Positions 31,868-40,385 of a stretch of DNA of 64,000 bases are shown piece by piece (the stretch's first letter is position 1; every line of letters starts with the position of its first letter). Source of the stretch: CAZAYY01 sp964489525 (GTDB taxonomy: Bacteria; Chloroflexota; Anaerolineae; Anaerolineales; JABWBV01); NCBI GenBank assembly GCA_964489525.1, contig CAZAYY010000006.1:124001-188000 (forward strand), read 5' to 3'. The notes beneath the pieces are model-generated. The model ran no database searches, had not been told where the DNA came from, and saw only the letters and a program-made list of their open reading frames with translations. The translations under genes were made by a program, and so were the position numbers.

Positions 31868-33265
31868 ATGACCCATGCCACAACAACCCCACCCACCACT
31901 GGCGCGCCAAAAAGTATGCGCACATTCCTTATCATCTGGTCAGGTCAGTTAGTTTCGCTGCTCGGTAGCGGACTGACCGGGTTTGCCCTCGGTGTTTGGA
32001 TTTTCACAGAAACCGGCAGAGCCACGCCCTTTGCACTGACCATTTTCTTCAATGTGCTTCCCGGTTTGCTGCTGGCCCCGGTTGCCGGCTCGCTGGTTGA
32101 CCGCTGGAACCGCCGCTGGGTGTTGATTGCCGCGGACACTGGCACAGCACTGACCTCTCTCCTGGTCTTCTTCTTGCTCAGCCTGGGCGACCTGCAAATC
32201 TGGCATATCTACATCCTGGCAGCGGTTAGCTCCGGTTTAGGCGCATTTCAAAGGCCAGCCTACATGGCTTCGGTCACTCTGCTGGTGCCTAAAGCCCAAT
32301 TCGCCAGGGCCAGCGGTATGACCCAAATGGGTGAAGCCGCCAGCCAGATTCTCTCTCCCCTGTTGGCCGGGCTGCTTTTTGGGTTGATTGGCTTGCGGGG
32401 CATTATCCTGGTGGATTTTGTCACCTTTTTGTTTGCAATCGGCGCTTTGCTGTTTGTCCAAATCCCCAACCCACCCCAAACCGAAACGCCCGGCCAGGGC
32501 AAACGCTCAGTTTTTGGTGATGCCCTGTTTGGCTGGAACTACCTGAAATCTCGCACCGGGCTGTTTGGGCTGCTTTGGTTTTATGCCCTGGTAAACTTTT
32601 TCTTAAATGGGGCCATGGTCATGCTGGGTCCCCTGGTGCTTTCCTTCTCCGAACCTGCCGGACTGGGGTTTGTCCAAACGCTCGCCGGAGTTGGTATGCT
32701 GGTGGGCAGCGTGGTGATGAGCATTTGGGGCGGTCCCCAAAAGCGAGTATATGCCATCTTTGGCTTTATTGGCCTGGGGGCGGTAGGCATTTTCGTGATG
32801 GGCCTGAATGCCAGCCTGGCTTTTCCGGCCATCGGGTTGGCTTTATTGATGTTTGCGATTCCCCTGGCTTCGGGGCCCAGCCAGGCCATTTTCCAATCCA
32901 AGGTAGACCCAGGCGTCCAAGGGCGGGTTTTCGCCATCCGCGGGATGATTTCAGGTTCTATGCTGCCTCTTGCCACCCTGATTTCTGGCCCGCTTGCCGA
33001 CCGGGTTTTCGAGCCGCTGATGCAGCCCGGAGCGGCCCTGGCCAATTCGTGGGTGGGCAGCCTGGTTGGCATTGGTGCCGGCCGGGGTGTGGGACTGATG
33101 TTCATCAGTGCCGGGGTGCTGCTTTTCATTGCAACCATCATTGCCTATTCCATTCCCACCATCAGGCTGGTAGAATCTTCTCTTCCTGATGTTTTGCCTG
33201 ATCCAATCGAAACAAAACCCGAACCCCAAGCCGTCTCTCCAGCCCCGGCGGAGGCCGGGCCATAA
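31868..33265 (+). CDS. MFS efflux transporter
   Basis: This is a 465-residue major-facilitator transporter with twelve apparent membrane helices, resembling the macrolide/drug exporters of the MefA/H+-antiporter type. The start region is FLIIWSGQLVSLLGSGLTGF, and the loop 2-3 motif is GSLVDRWNRRWVL. A Pro/Glu-rich cytosolic tail ends the protein. GGAGG stands upstream of the ATG at 31868. It follows an ArsR-type regulator and precedes a VOC-fold protein by 18 bases, so drug or xenobiotic export is a reasonable inference. The substrate is unknown. Confidence 0.87.
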   Translation: MTHATTTPPTTGAPKSMRTFLIIWSGQLVSLLGSGLTGFALGVWIFTETGRATPFALTIFFNVLPGLLLAPVAGSLVDRWNRRWVLIAADTGTALTSLLVFFLLSLGDLQIWHIYILAAVSSGLGAFQRPAYMASVTLLVPKAQFARASGMTQMGEAASQILSPLLAGLLFGLIGLRGIILVDFVTFLFAIGALLFVQIPNPPQTETPGQGKRSVFGDALFGWNYLKSRTGLFGLLWFYALVNFFLNGAMVMLGPLVLSFSEPAGLGFVQTLAGVGMLVGSVVMSIWGGPQKRVYAIFGFIGLGAVGIFVMGLNASLAFPAIGLALLMFAIPLASGPSQAIFQSKVDPGVQGRVFAIRGMISGSMLPLATLISGPLADRVFEPLMQPGAALANSWVGSLVGIGAGRGVGLMFISAGVLLFIATIIAYSIPTIRLVESSLPDVLPDPIETKPEPQAVSPAPAEAGP

Positions 33266-33283
33266 AGTGTAAAGAGGATTGCC

Positions 33284-34180
33284 ATGAACCCTGCCATCCA
33301 CCCCAAAGCATCCATTGGCCTGGTACGGCTGAAAGTCTCCAACCTGGACCAATCCCTGGCCTTTTACCAGGAACAGCTCGGTTTTAAGCTGCATTGGCAG
33401 AACGGAGCCCTGGCTGGCCTTGGGGCCGGAAAAGAGGATTTGCTCGAACTGGAAATGATCCCCGGCGCACGACCCAGGCCCAGGCAGGGTTATTCCGGGC
33501 TTTATCACTTTGCCATCCTCACCCCTTCGCGCAAAGCGCTCGCCCGTTCCATTCTCCACCTGGTACAAAACCGAACCCCGGTGGATGGCGGCGCAGACCA
33601 CCTGGTGAGCGAAGCGCTGTACTTGCCCGATCCGGACGGAAACGGAATTGAAATTTACCGCGACCGACCAGCCAGCGAATGGCCCTTCCGTGATGGAAAG
33701 TTGGTTATGGACAACCGGCCTTTGGATGTGGATGGCATCCTGGCGGAACTGGACAGCGGGGAAGAAGAATGGACGGGGCTTCATTCCGACACAACCATTG
33801 GCCATATCCACCTGCACGTAGCCGACCTGGATTCATCGGAGCAGTTTTACCATCAAGCGCTTGGGTTTGACAAAATGATGCGCTTTGGAACCCAGGCCGC
33901 TTTCCTTTCTGCAGGTGGCTACCATCACCACATTGGCATCAACACCTGGGCCGGGCGAGGCGCACCCCGCCCACCAGAAAACATGGCCGGGCTGGCCTGG
34001 TTCACCATCCGCCTGCCTCACCAACTCGCCCTGGACGAAGCGGTTGCCCGGGCTGAATCTGCCAAAGCCAGCCCGAAAACCGTAGAAACAGAAGGGGCCG
34101 CTTTTGAAGACCCATCCGGGAACAAGTTTGTGTTTACGATTGGCATTACAACTGAAAACTCGTTTGACCAACCGGGTTAG
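33284..34180 (+). CDS. Two-domain VOC/glyoxalase-fold protein, CatE-like
   Basis: This is a 298-residue protein with two vicinal-oxygen-chelate modules, similar to CatE/YwbC-type ring-cleavage dioxygenases. Each half has the beta-alpha-beta-beta-beta pattern: SIGLVRLKVSNLDQSLAFY and PDGNGIEIYRDRP in the first, TIGHIHLHVADLDSSEQFY and EDPSGNKFVFTI in the second. His in IGHIHLHV and in GGYHHHIG are likely metal ligands. The Glu normally found in the last strand of the second module appears replaced (NKFVF). Its place behind an efflux pump suggests modification or sequestration of a toxic compound, as an inference. It converges with the next gene, overlapping by four bases. Confidence 0.8.
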   Translation: MNPAIHPKASIGLVRLKVSNLDQSLAFYQEQLGFKLHWQNGALAGLGAGKEDLLELEMIPGARPRPRQGYSGLYHFAILTPSRKALARSILHLVQNRTPVDGGADHLVSEALYLPDPDGNGIEIYRDRPASEWPFRDGKLVMDNRPLDVDGILAELDSGEEEWTGLHSDTTIGHIHLHVADLDSSEQFYHQALGFDKMMRFGTQAAFLSAGGYHHHIGINTWAGRGAPRPPENMAGLAWFTIRLPHQLALDEAVARAESAKASPKTVETEGAAFEDPSGNKFVFTIGITTENSFDQPG

Positions 34181-34860
34181 CGGACCTCACAAACCAGGGG
34201 TTTGCCAACCAGGTCGCGGAAATACATCCGGGTAATTTCGTGAACCGAGAGAGTGGTTTGAAACCCCTCACCCTCCATTTTGCGCAGCAATGTTAAATAT
34301 TCGGGAATCTTGCCCCCCACGGCCAGGCTTTGACACAGGGACTTTACCAGGTGAACCTGGCGCTCGTAGCCTTCCTGGGGGTTCGCCGATGTGTGCGGAA
34401 TCGAGAGGAAGAAAGCCCTGGCAGAAGGGAACTGCCATTCCTGGTATGGGTCAATGTTATCAACAAGGTCCAGCGCCTGCAGTAAAAAATCGCGCTTAAA
34501 CACGACCACACCGTCCAATTCACCCAAATCCATTTTTTGCACGCTTTCGTAGAAAGACTCGGCCACCTTGCCATCAGACCCGATTTCAAATTCTTTCACG
34601 GCACGTTCAACCTGCTTGGACGCAAAGGTTTGAGGATGAGGGTAAAGCGAATCAATCAAAACCTGCCCGTCATCCAGGCTGATTTTCACGTGCCACAACC
34701 CTTCTAAGGCTTCTCCCTCCTTAAAATCGCCTACCCCGGCAACCAGCAGGTTATAGAATAATAAGTCAGCCTCCCTGGGGGATATTTTTGCGGCGAGGAA
34801 TAACCCAATTAAACCGCCTACCAGGAGAAAAAAAAACAATCGGAAAGGATTTAATTTCAC
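34177..34860 (-). CDS. Signal-anchored protein of unknown function
   Basis: This is a protein of about 227 residues with one N-terminal membrane helix (KLNPFRLFFFLLVGGLIGLF) and a charged extracytoplasmic part that I do not recognise. The GTG at 34860 is chosen because it directly precedes the membrane anchor and has an AGAAGG site; TTG at 34902 would overlap the upstream gene by 11 bases and add 14 residues. It is the last gene of a minus-strand run behind a GH-A-like protein. Its end overlaps the VOC gene end by four bases. Confidence 0.7.
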   Translation of the reverse strand: MKLNPFRLFFFLLVGGLIGLFLAAKISPREADLLFYNLLVAGVGDFKEGEALEGLWHVKISLDDGQVLIDSLYPHPQTFASKQVERAVKEFEIGSDGKVAESFYESVQKMDLGELDGVVVFKRDFLLQALDLVDNIDPYQEWQFPSARAFFLSIPHTSANPQEGYERQVHLVKSLCQSLAVGGKIPEYLTLLRKMEGEGFQTTLSVHEITRMYFRDLVGKPLVCEVR

Positions 34861-34891
34861 GGCCCCTTCTTCTAACACTGAGAATATGGAT

Positions 34892-36073
34892 TTAATTCCC
34901 AAACACAGGTTTGGGCAGCAGCTTTACCATAGAGTACATCCTTTTGTTCGCAATAGAGTCCAGCTGACTAAACCGGTTGGTTTCACTCCGGCGGGTCAAA
35001 TCGGTTTCTTCCGGGTTGCCCTTCAAACCAATCAGTGTGCCCAGGCGTTCCATAGCCAAATGCAGTGGTTTTTTGGCTTGCACCAATTCTATTTTACTCG
35101 AATTCAGGCCAGAATTCAAAGAACCATTAATCGGACCAAAAAAGGCAGCACTGATAAACATTTGCGAACCCAACTGGGTATAAGCCTGTTGAAGCCAATC
35201 GGCTTGCCGGGCAGGGATCGTTGCCGGGGTTTGGAGTTCGAGCGGGAAGGTAAACCCGGTTATCCAAACTAACCCATCTTCGTGTCCATTGGTCAACATG
35301 ACCCGGCGAATTTGTTCATAACTGCGAAAGGCGGTGGGGTTTTCCACACCCGGTTCTTCAGCCAACCCGCCCTGCAAAACAGGCAGCCGCATGCCAATCA
35401 CAGCATCCTCCCGAATCGCGCCCAAAGTATAAAGACTTTGCAGAAAATCAGCCTCCTGGATGTTGCTTGCCGAGGTTTCGGCACCCACCGGTGCCAATCC
35501 GCCTACCAACAGACGCACCATGTATCCATTCTGGTTCAGCACAGACCCTACATGCTGGAGAAGGCGAACATAGGCTTCTGGTGAAGGCGCAGCACCCCAT
35601 CCTGCCTGGGTGTTTGCCCCTGGATATAATTCAACTGCCTCGATGGCAATATGTTTTTCAAGCAAGGACTGCAGCAAAGCCGAAGTAAGAACCGGTTCTG
35701 GACCGTTCTCCGTAAGCGCCCAGGCAGGCGCATTTCGAATGGTGAGCAAAACCGGAATACGGTAATGCGCAGCTATCTCTAAAAAAGACGCCAATGGCTC
35801 AATGTCCGGCGCCTGGTCAAATTGAGGCCAGGTTTCTGCCCAATTGAAATCCACCCCCACCCAATCCACCCGCAGCAAACGAGCAGCTTCAAGAGCATTC
35901 AGTGCATTCTTTCCCCAAGGGTCGATTTGGACACCATACCCAAAGGCCGGGGAACCGGGTAAACCTGCTCGCATTTGAACAAAGGCTGCGCGGGCCGGGT
36001 TTGTGCCAGTTATCCCCAGAAACCAAAGGGCGGCAAACCCCAAGCAGAAAAGAAAAACTCGTTTGGTGGCCAT
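34892..36073 (-). CDS. Secreted GH-A-like TIM-barrel protein, probably catalytically inactive
   Basis: This is a 393-residue exported protein with a signal peptide (about residues 1-30). The barrel resembles clan GH-A glycoside hydrolases: LLRVDWVGVDFNWAETWPQF in the early strands, then AVELYPGANTQAGWG followed by SPEAYVRLLQHV, where active enzymes read IWNEPN...W, and VWITGFTFP, where active enzymes read WITEFG. Both catalytic glutamates thus seem replaced. It may bind glycans without cleaving them. It lies 30 bases upstream of a small membrane protein's end and in the same cluster as the divergent FtsZ. Assignment to clan GH-A is by pattern only. Confidence 0.72.
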   Translation of the reverse strand: MATKRVFLFCLGFAALWFLGITGTNPARAAFVQMRAGLPGSPAFGYGVQIDPWGKNALNALEAARLLRVDWVGVDFNWAETWPQFDQAPDIEPLASFLEIAAHYRIPVLLTIRNAPAWALTENGPEPVLTSALLQSLLEKHIAIEAVELYPGANTQAGWGAAPSPEAYVRLLQHVGSVLNQNGYMVRLLVGGLAPVGAETSASNIQEADFLQSLYTLGAIREDAVIGMRLPVLQGGLAEEPGVENPTAFRSYEQIRRVMLTNGHEDGLVWITGFTFPLELQTPATIPARQADWLQQAYTQLGSQMFISAAFFGPINGSLNSGLNSSKIELVQAKKPLHLAMERLGTLIGLKGNPEETDLTRRSETNRFSQLDSIANKRMYSMVKLLPKPVFGN

Positions 36074-36102
36074 GGTTTATTTTGGAGTAGGTCTACTCGG
36101 GA

Positions 36103-36318
36103 TCAAATCACCCACAATCCCACGCCCAACCCCATTCCGACACCAGAAGCCAGGGCAATAAGGTCCCAACGACGCGGTAAAAGCGGTTGAATGGCCAACC
36201 AAGCCCGGTAGCTGGCGGGCAGCAGCCGCTGCACAAAGGTAGACTCATCCATTAAACGATTGGCTGTCTGGTATGTCCAAAGCTGAATTCGGTTGTTGAA
36301 ATGTTCCAGGTTAATCAT
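36103..36318 (-). CDS. Small single-pass membrane protein beside ftsZ
   Basis: This is a 71-residue protein ending in a membrane helix (WDLIALASGVGMGLGVGLWVI) after an amphipathic region. The ATG at 36318 has TGAGGT six bases upstream; the ATG two codons earlier overlaps that site. It lies 57 bases after the ftsZ-like gene on the same strand and 30 bases before the GH-A-like gene. Position suggests a membrane tether or regulator for the divergent FtsZ, but nothing in the sequence shows this. Confidence 0.65.
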   Translation of the reverse strand: MINLEHFNNRIQLWTYQTANRLMDESTFVQRLLPASYRAWLAIQPLLPRRWDLIALASGVGMGLGVGLWVI

Positions 36319-36375
36319 CTTCATACCTCAATCACAGAATTTACCATTTTGTGTTGCAAGAAATGTGCCAACTCG

Positions 36376-37707
36376 CTATTTCCCTGTATACCGGCCCCTG
36401 CGCATGAACGCCGGAATATCCAGAGGGTCCGTGCGCCCGGTAGACACATGCGACTTTTTTTCCAGCGCAGAAGGCGCCTGTGTTTGAGCAGCGCTTTCCT
36501 TTCCAAACAGGTAAAGCCGTCCCCCAGAAACCTGGGCGGTGCTCGGGAAGAGCTCCTCGAAAAGCTCAGGTTCTGGCAAATCCGGCAGCCTGGTAGGTTG
36601 CTGCTCTTGAGCCTGGGCAGAGGGCAGGAGCACAGGCTGTGAAATTTCGGTGGAAACGTGGGCAGCCAATGGGCGGGCTGGCAAAGGCTCTTCTACCGGG
36701 GTCGCGCCTAAACCCGTGACCACCAATATCACCTGGGCTTTACCCTTTAAGCGAGAATCCTGGCTGATTCCAAAAACCACATCCACTTTCTGGTTCAAGC
36801 GGCTGTGCAGGGTTTGCATCGTGCTGTTGACTTCATACAACGTCAGGTCGGAACCCGTGAAATTCACAATCAAACCGGTCGCCTGCTCAATGGGAATGGC
36901 ATCCAGCAGAGGATGATTAAGCGCCTGGTTGATGGCTTTTTGCGCCCGATCTTCACCCTGGCCAAATCCCATGGCCATGTAGGAGCCGCCCCCCTGCTTC
37001 ATATGCCGTTTAATGTGGGCAAAATCCACATTGATTAACCCAGGGGTGGTAATCAGTTCAGTGATCCCTTGAACAGCCTGGCGAAGAACGTCATCTGCAA
37101 CCCGGAAGGCCAGGTCCAGGGGCAGTTTTTTGTTTTCAGGCATGCCCAGCAAACGGTCATTGGGGATTGTGATCAAGGTGTCCGTATGCGACTGGAGCAC
37201 CCGGATGCCTTCATTGGCATTTTTCGTGCGCCCACCAGATTCAAAACCAAACGGGGTGGTCACCACCGCAATGGTCACTGCGTTTAATTGACGGGCAATG
37301 GCTGCCGCCACCGGAATGGAACCGGTTCCCGTACCGCCGCCCATGCCAGCGGTTAAAAACACCATGTCGGCTCCTTTCAGGGCCCGGGCAATCTGTTCGC
37401 GGCTTTCAATGGCGGCTTCGCGGCCCACCTTGGGCTTTCCACCTGCCCCCAGGCCACGCGTCAACACCGGGCCAATTTGGATGTTGATATCCGCCTTACT
37501 CGACAGCAATGCCTGGTGGTCGGTGTTGCAATTGATGAACTGAACCCCTTGCAGCCCTAATTCCACCATGCGGTTAACTGCATTACAACCTCCTCCCCCC
37601 ATGCCAATCACTTTTAAGACCGGAAATTTTGGGGAAAACTGCGCCGACTCTTTCGAAGCCGCAGGATGTGAAGATACAATTGGTTGGGTTACGGAAAAAT
37701 GATTCAT
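36376..37707 (-). CDS. ftsZ: FtsZ-like GTPase with altered T7 loop
   Basis: This is a 443-residue FtsZ-family protein. The GTP-binding core is intact: VIGMGGGGCNAVNRM, the tubulin signature GGGTGTG (residues 123-129), TPFGFESGGR and IPNDRLL. A linker of about 75 residues leads to a C-terminal peptide (DPLDIPAFMRRGRY) like the FtsA/SepF-binding tail. The T7 synergy loop reads NVDFAH (226-231): the second Asp, equivalent to E. coli Asp212 and needed for GTP hydrolysis in the filament, is His. The protein should polymerise but hydrolyse GTP poorly, unless compensated. AAGGAG precedes the ATG. No ftsA, ftsQ or mur genes are near, so it could be a second, specialised FtsZ. Confidence 0.9.
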   Translation of the reverse strand: MNHFSVTQPIVSSHPAASKESAQFSPKFPVLKVIGMGGGGCNAVNRMVELGLQGVQFINCNTDHQALLSSKADINIQIGPVLTRGLGAGGKPKVGREAAIESREQIARALKGADMVFLTAGMGGGTGTGSIPVAAAIARQLNAVTIAVVTTPFGFESGGRTKNANEGIRVLQSHTDTLITIPNDRLLGMPENKKLPLDLAFRVADDVLRQAVQGITELITTPGLINVDFAHIKRHMKQGGGSYMAMGFGQGEDRAQKAINQALNHPLLDAIPIEQATGLIVNFTGSDLTLYEVNSTMQTLHSRLNQKVDVVFGISQDSRLKGKAQVILVVTGLGATPVEEPLPARPLAAHVSTEISQPVLLPSAQAQEQQPTRLPDLPEPELFEELFPSTAQVSGGRLYLFGKESAAQTQAPSALEKKSHVSTGRTDPLDIPAFMRRGRYTGK

Positions 37708-37811
37708 GATTTCACTCCTTCATAATTTCTGATAATGGCTACAAATAATCAAGATCCATACCTGATGATGCGTAATCCGGGCACAACCCCAATAACCATT
37801 CACCTGAAAGG

Positions 37812-39203
37812 TTATTGTGCAATTGTCGTGCCATCTGGCTCAAGGCGGTTCACCCGGCAGCCCGCTTGCCGTAAATACTCCAAAACAGATTCGGAAAACG
37901 CATCCTCCCCACCTACAACCGTCACAAAATCGGCTTGGCTGGCTTCTTCAAGTTGAAAGCCTACGGTAGGGCGGTGTTTTTTGATAAAAGGACGGGCCTG
38001 GTCTAAATGCCAATCCGTCACACCCCATTCATACGAAGGCAGCAAAAGGTAATGGGCAATCCGGCAGCCAATCATCAAAGGGGGTGACTCTCCAGGGTCA
38101 GACCGGGAAGGAACGGCCTTGGCAATCTTTGGAAAAACCGTAACAGGTGGTGTGGTTCCAATTGGGCCAGGGATACCAGAAACCGCCATTTGCAGCGGCG
38201 CTGGAGGCTCCTGTTTCAAGCTGCGCACCCGGTTGAGCTCTTTAAGCAATGGGACAATGGGCTGATGGCTGCCATCCCGCCGGAACCAGGCCGAACCGGG
38301 AAAATCCTGGGGGGTTGGTTCGGCAAGATTCCAAAATGCAGCTCCCAAAAGTTGCGGGGGGAGCGGGTCACACCCAGGCAGGCGTTCTCCAATCAAAAGA
38401 CGTGCAACAGCCAGATCTTCTTCTGGGCTGGCACTGGAAGCATTGAACCCAGGCGCCCTCCCAACACCCATCAAAACCATCGGCAAGGCTTCGCCGAGAA
38501 CGGCTTCCACAATTGTGTTATACCAGTCAAAGATTCGAAAGCCCAACTGATCTTGTTCGCCTTCCGGGGTATGGTATGGGCGTGCACCTGGCCAGCGCTC
38601 CGGGCCACCCGCACCCCAATTAAGCCCCTGGCTGCCTGTCCAGGCATAAGCGCCAACCACCATTTTTTGCAGCAGATTCCGACTTGCCCGGCGATTGAAA
38701 CTGAACAGCATGGAGTGTAAAAACGCCGTATCCCAATAATCCCCACCGGGTTCCAACGGGGGTAAAATGACATGCAGCCCGGCGGCTGCAGCGGATTCTG
38801 CCCAGGGCAGGTAAATATCCAGAAATCTTTCCACCAGGTGGGGCTGGGTCCAGCCTGCAGGGGTCCAGCTGTTTTTTTGGTTGGGCCGGTCGTACATACA
38901 AACATAGTGCACCCCCCAACTGGCATACACTTCCAACAACGGGCGCAGCGCTTCAAGGTTGGGCGGTTGGGAAAGAACTGCCTCGAAATGCAAAACAGGC
39001 TCAATCCCTGCTGAGAGCAAACCAGTTAGAAACGGCTCTGGGATGGCTCGCTCCAGAGGCGCCTTTAAAATCAACCAGGTGATGCCCAGGCTTTGCAGTT
39101 GGGGCAGCCAGGCAGACAAATCGCGAGCCCGGTAGTGCAGCGTGTCAGGCAGGTAATGGATTCCAAGGCGGGTGTTCAGAGGGGGTGTTGGATAATAGCG
39201 CAT
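37812..39203 (-). CDS. GH-A-like TIM-barrel protein, probably catalytically inactive
   Basis: This is a 463-residue protein without an obvious signal peptide. The N-terminal 300 residues look like a GH-A-type barrel: LGIHYLPDTLHYRARDL, LGITWLILKAPLERA, then VCMYDRPNQKNSW where active enzymes read IYNEPN...W, so the Asn-Glu pair is replaced by Asp-Arg. A Pro-rich linker is followed by about 90 residues that resemble a small nucleotide- or sugar-binding fold (ADFVTVVGGEDAFSESVLEY). It starts the minus-strand run ahead of the divergent ftsZ, 104 bases upstream. AGGAAAC precedes the ATG. Binding rather than cleavage of a glycan is a plausible role. Confidence 0.65.
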   Translation of the reverse strand: MRYYPTPPLNTRLGIHYLPDTLHYRARDLSAWLPQLQSLGITWLILKAPLERAIPEPFLTGLLSAGIEPVLHFEAVLSQPPNLEALRPLLEVYASWGVHYVCMYDRPNQKNSWTPAGWTQPHLVERFLDIYLPWAESAAAAGLHVILPPLEPGGDYWDTAFLHSMLFSFNRRASRNLLQKMVVGAYAWTGSQGLNWGAGGPERWPGARPYHTPEGEQDQLGFRIFDWYNTIVEAVLGEALPMVLMGVGRAPGFNASSASPEEDLAVARLLIGERLPGCDPLPPQLLGAAFWNLAEPTPQDFPGSAWFRRDGSHQPIVPLLKELNRVRSLKQEPPAPLQMAVSGIPGPIGTTPPVTVFPKIAKAVPSRSDPGESPPLMIGCRIAHYLLLPSYEWGVTDWHLDQARPFIKKHRPTVGFQLEEASQADFVTVVGGEDAFSESVLEYLRQAGCRVNRLEPDGTTIAQ

Positions 39204-39295
39204 AGGTTAGTTTCCTGCAAAATCTTTTCAATCATGGTGATTTACCTGTATTCGTTGCAAGGAACATGCCTGTTTTTCACTCCACCCGGGTGACG

Positions 39296-39304
39296 TGCTA
39301 TAAT
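39296..39304 (+). promoter_or_regulatory. Extended -10 promoter of the SDR gene, likely leaderless
   Basis: TGCTATAAT (39296-39304) is an extended -10 element. The GTG start at 39312 lies only seven bases beyond it, so the transcript would begin at or next to the start codon and have no Shine-Dalgarno site. Confidence 0.55.
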
Positions 39305-39311
39305 CGCCCAT

Positions 39312-40247
39312 GTGATTTTAGTCATTGGCGGCACAGGTTTTATAGGCAGGGCGCTCATCCGGCAGCTGGCAGAAGCCGGACACCCGGTGCGCATTCTGTT
39401 AAGACCATCAAAAACCAGCCCAAGTTTGCCTACTGGCATACCACTGGAAGTGGCCGTAACCAGCCTGCGCGATGAACGCAGCCTGCAGGCCGCGATGGTG
39501 GGTGTGGACACAATTTTTCACCTGGTAGGTGGCGAATGGGCCGGCAGCCGGGCCAACCTGCTGGAAGCAGACATTCGGCCAACCCAGGCGGTTGTGGATG
39601 CGGCCATAAAAACGGGGGTCCGGCGTTTCCTTACCGTCAGCCACCTGGGAGCAGACCGGGCCTCTGCATACCCTGTTTTGAAAACCAAGGGCGTTGTGGA
39701 AGAAACCATCCGGCGCAGCGGGCTGGATTACACCATCCTCCGCTCTGCAATTGTGTATGGACAACGCGATTACTTTACAACTGGTTTAGCAAGGTTGTTC
39801 CACCTTTCACCCTTTATTTTTCCCATTCCTGGCGATGGCTCCACCCTGCTCCAACCCATCTGGGTGGAAGACCTGGCCACCTGCCTGGTTTGGGCATTGG
39901 AAGATGACTCCACCCGCAACCAGACCTACGAACTCGGCGGGCCAGATTTTTTCCAGTTTCGAGAAATTGTCACCATGTTGATGCAAAAAACCCGAACATA
40001 CCGGCGCATTGTCTCTTTTCGTCCTCCTTACCTGCGCCTGCTCACAACCTACCTGGACACGGTTTTTCCCAACCTTCCTACCTCTGTTTTTTGGCTGGAC
40101 TACCTTGCCACCAACCGCACAGCCCCCCTCGACACAGTCCCGCGCATTTTCAAACTGATGCCATCCCGAATGCCGCTGCGGTTAGATTACTTATCTGAAA
40201 TCAACTGGAACCGGGAGTTATGGAAAACCCTTTTTCGAAAAAAATAA
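39312..40247 (+). CDS. Atypical SDR / NmrA-NDUFA9-like NAD(P)-binding protein
   Basis: This is a 311-residue Rossmann-fold protein. The dinucleotide motif is MILVIGGTGFIGRALIRQLA at the very N-terminus. FLTVSHLGADRASAYPVLKTKGVVE has Tyr and Lys in the loop typical of atypical SDRs related to NDUFA9, the complex I accessory subunit. The C-terminal part is basic with hydrophobic stretches. The start is GTG and its promoter appears to give a leaderless mRNA. It could be a quinone-related or sugar-nucleotide reductase or a non-enzymatic assembly factor. It is transcribed away from the ftsZ cluster. Confidence 0.8.
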   Translation: MILVIGGTGFIGRALIRQLAEAGHPVRILLRPSKTSPSLPTGIPLEVAVTSLRDERSLQAAMVGVDTIFHLVGGEWAGSRANLLEADIRPTQAVVDAAIKTGVRRFLTVSHLGADRASAYPVLKTKGVVEETIRRSGLDYTILRSAIVYGQRDYFTTGLARLFHLSPFIFPIPGDGSTLLQPIWVEDLATCLVWALEDDSTRNQTYELGGPDFFQFREIVTMLMQKTRTYRRIVSFRPPYLRLLTTYLDTVFPNLPTSVFWLDYLATNRTAPLDTVPRIFKLMPSRMPLRLDYLSEINWNRELWKTLFRKK

Positions 40248-40341
40248 GCCCGCGAGCCTCTTCGTCAGGGTATACTTACATAGAAAACATCCCCAGGGTT
40301 TACCCTGCAAACCAATCCACCCGAAAAAACATATCGGATTG

Positions 40342-40369
40342 AAACCCGATAAAACCCGATAAACCCAAT
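40342..40369 (+). repeat. Short tandem AAACCCGAT repeat before the GNAT gene
   Basis: AAACCCGAT occurs at 40342-40350 and 40352-40360, with a third variant AAACCCAAT at 40361-40369, giving a period of about ten bases. It lies just upstream of the likely GTG start at 40386. It may affect the leader or simply be slippage-derived. Confidence 0.5.
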
Positions 40370-40385
40370 GAACAAAGGATCCCTT

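Noticed and set aside
40342..40369. A CRISPR-like array from the AAACCCGAT repeats
   Set aside because: The units are about 10 bases with no spacers and no cas genes nearby; it is a short tandem repeat.
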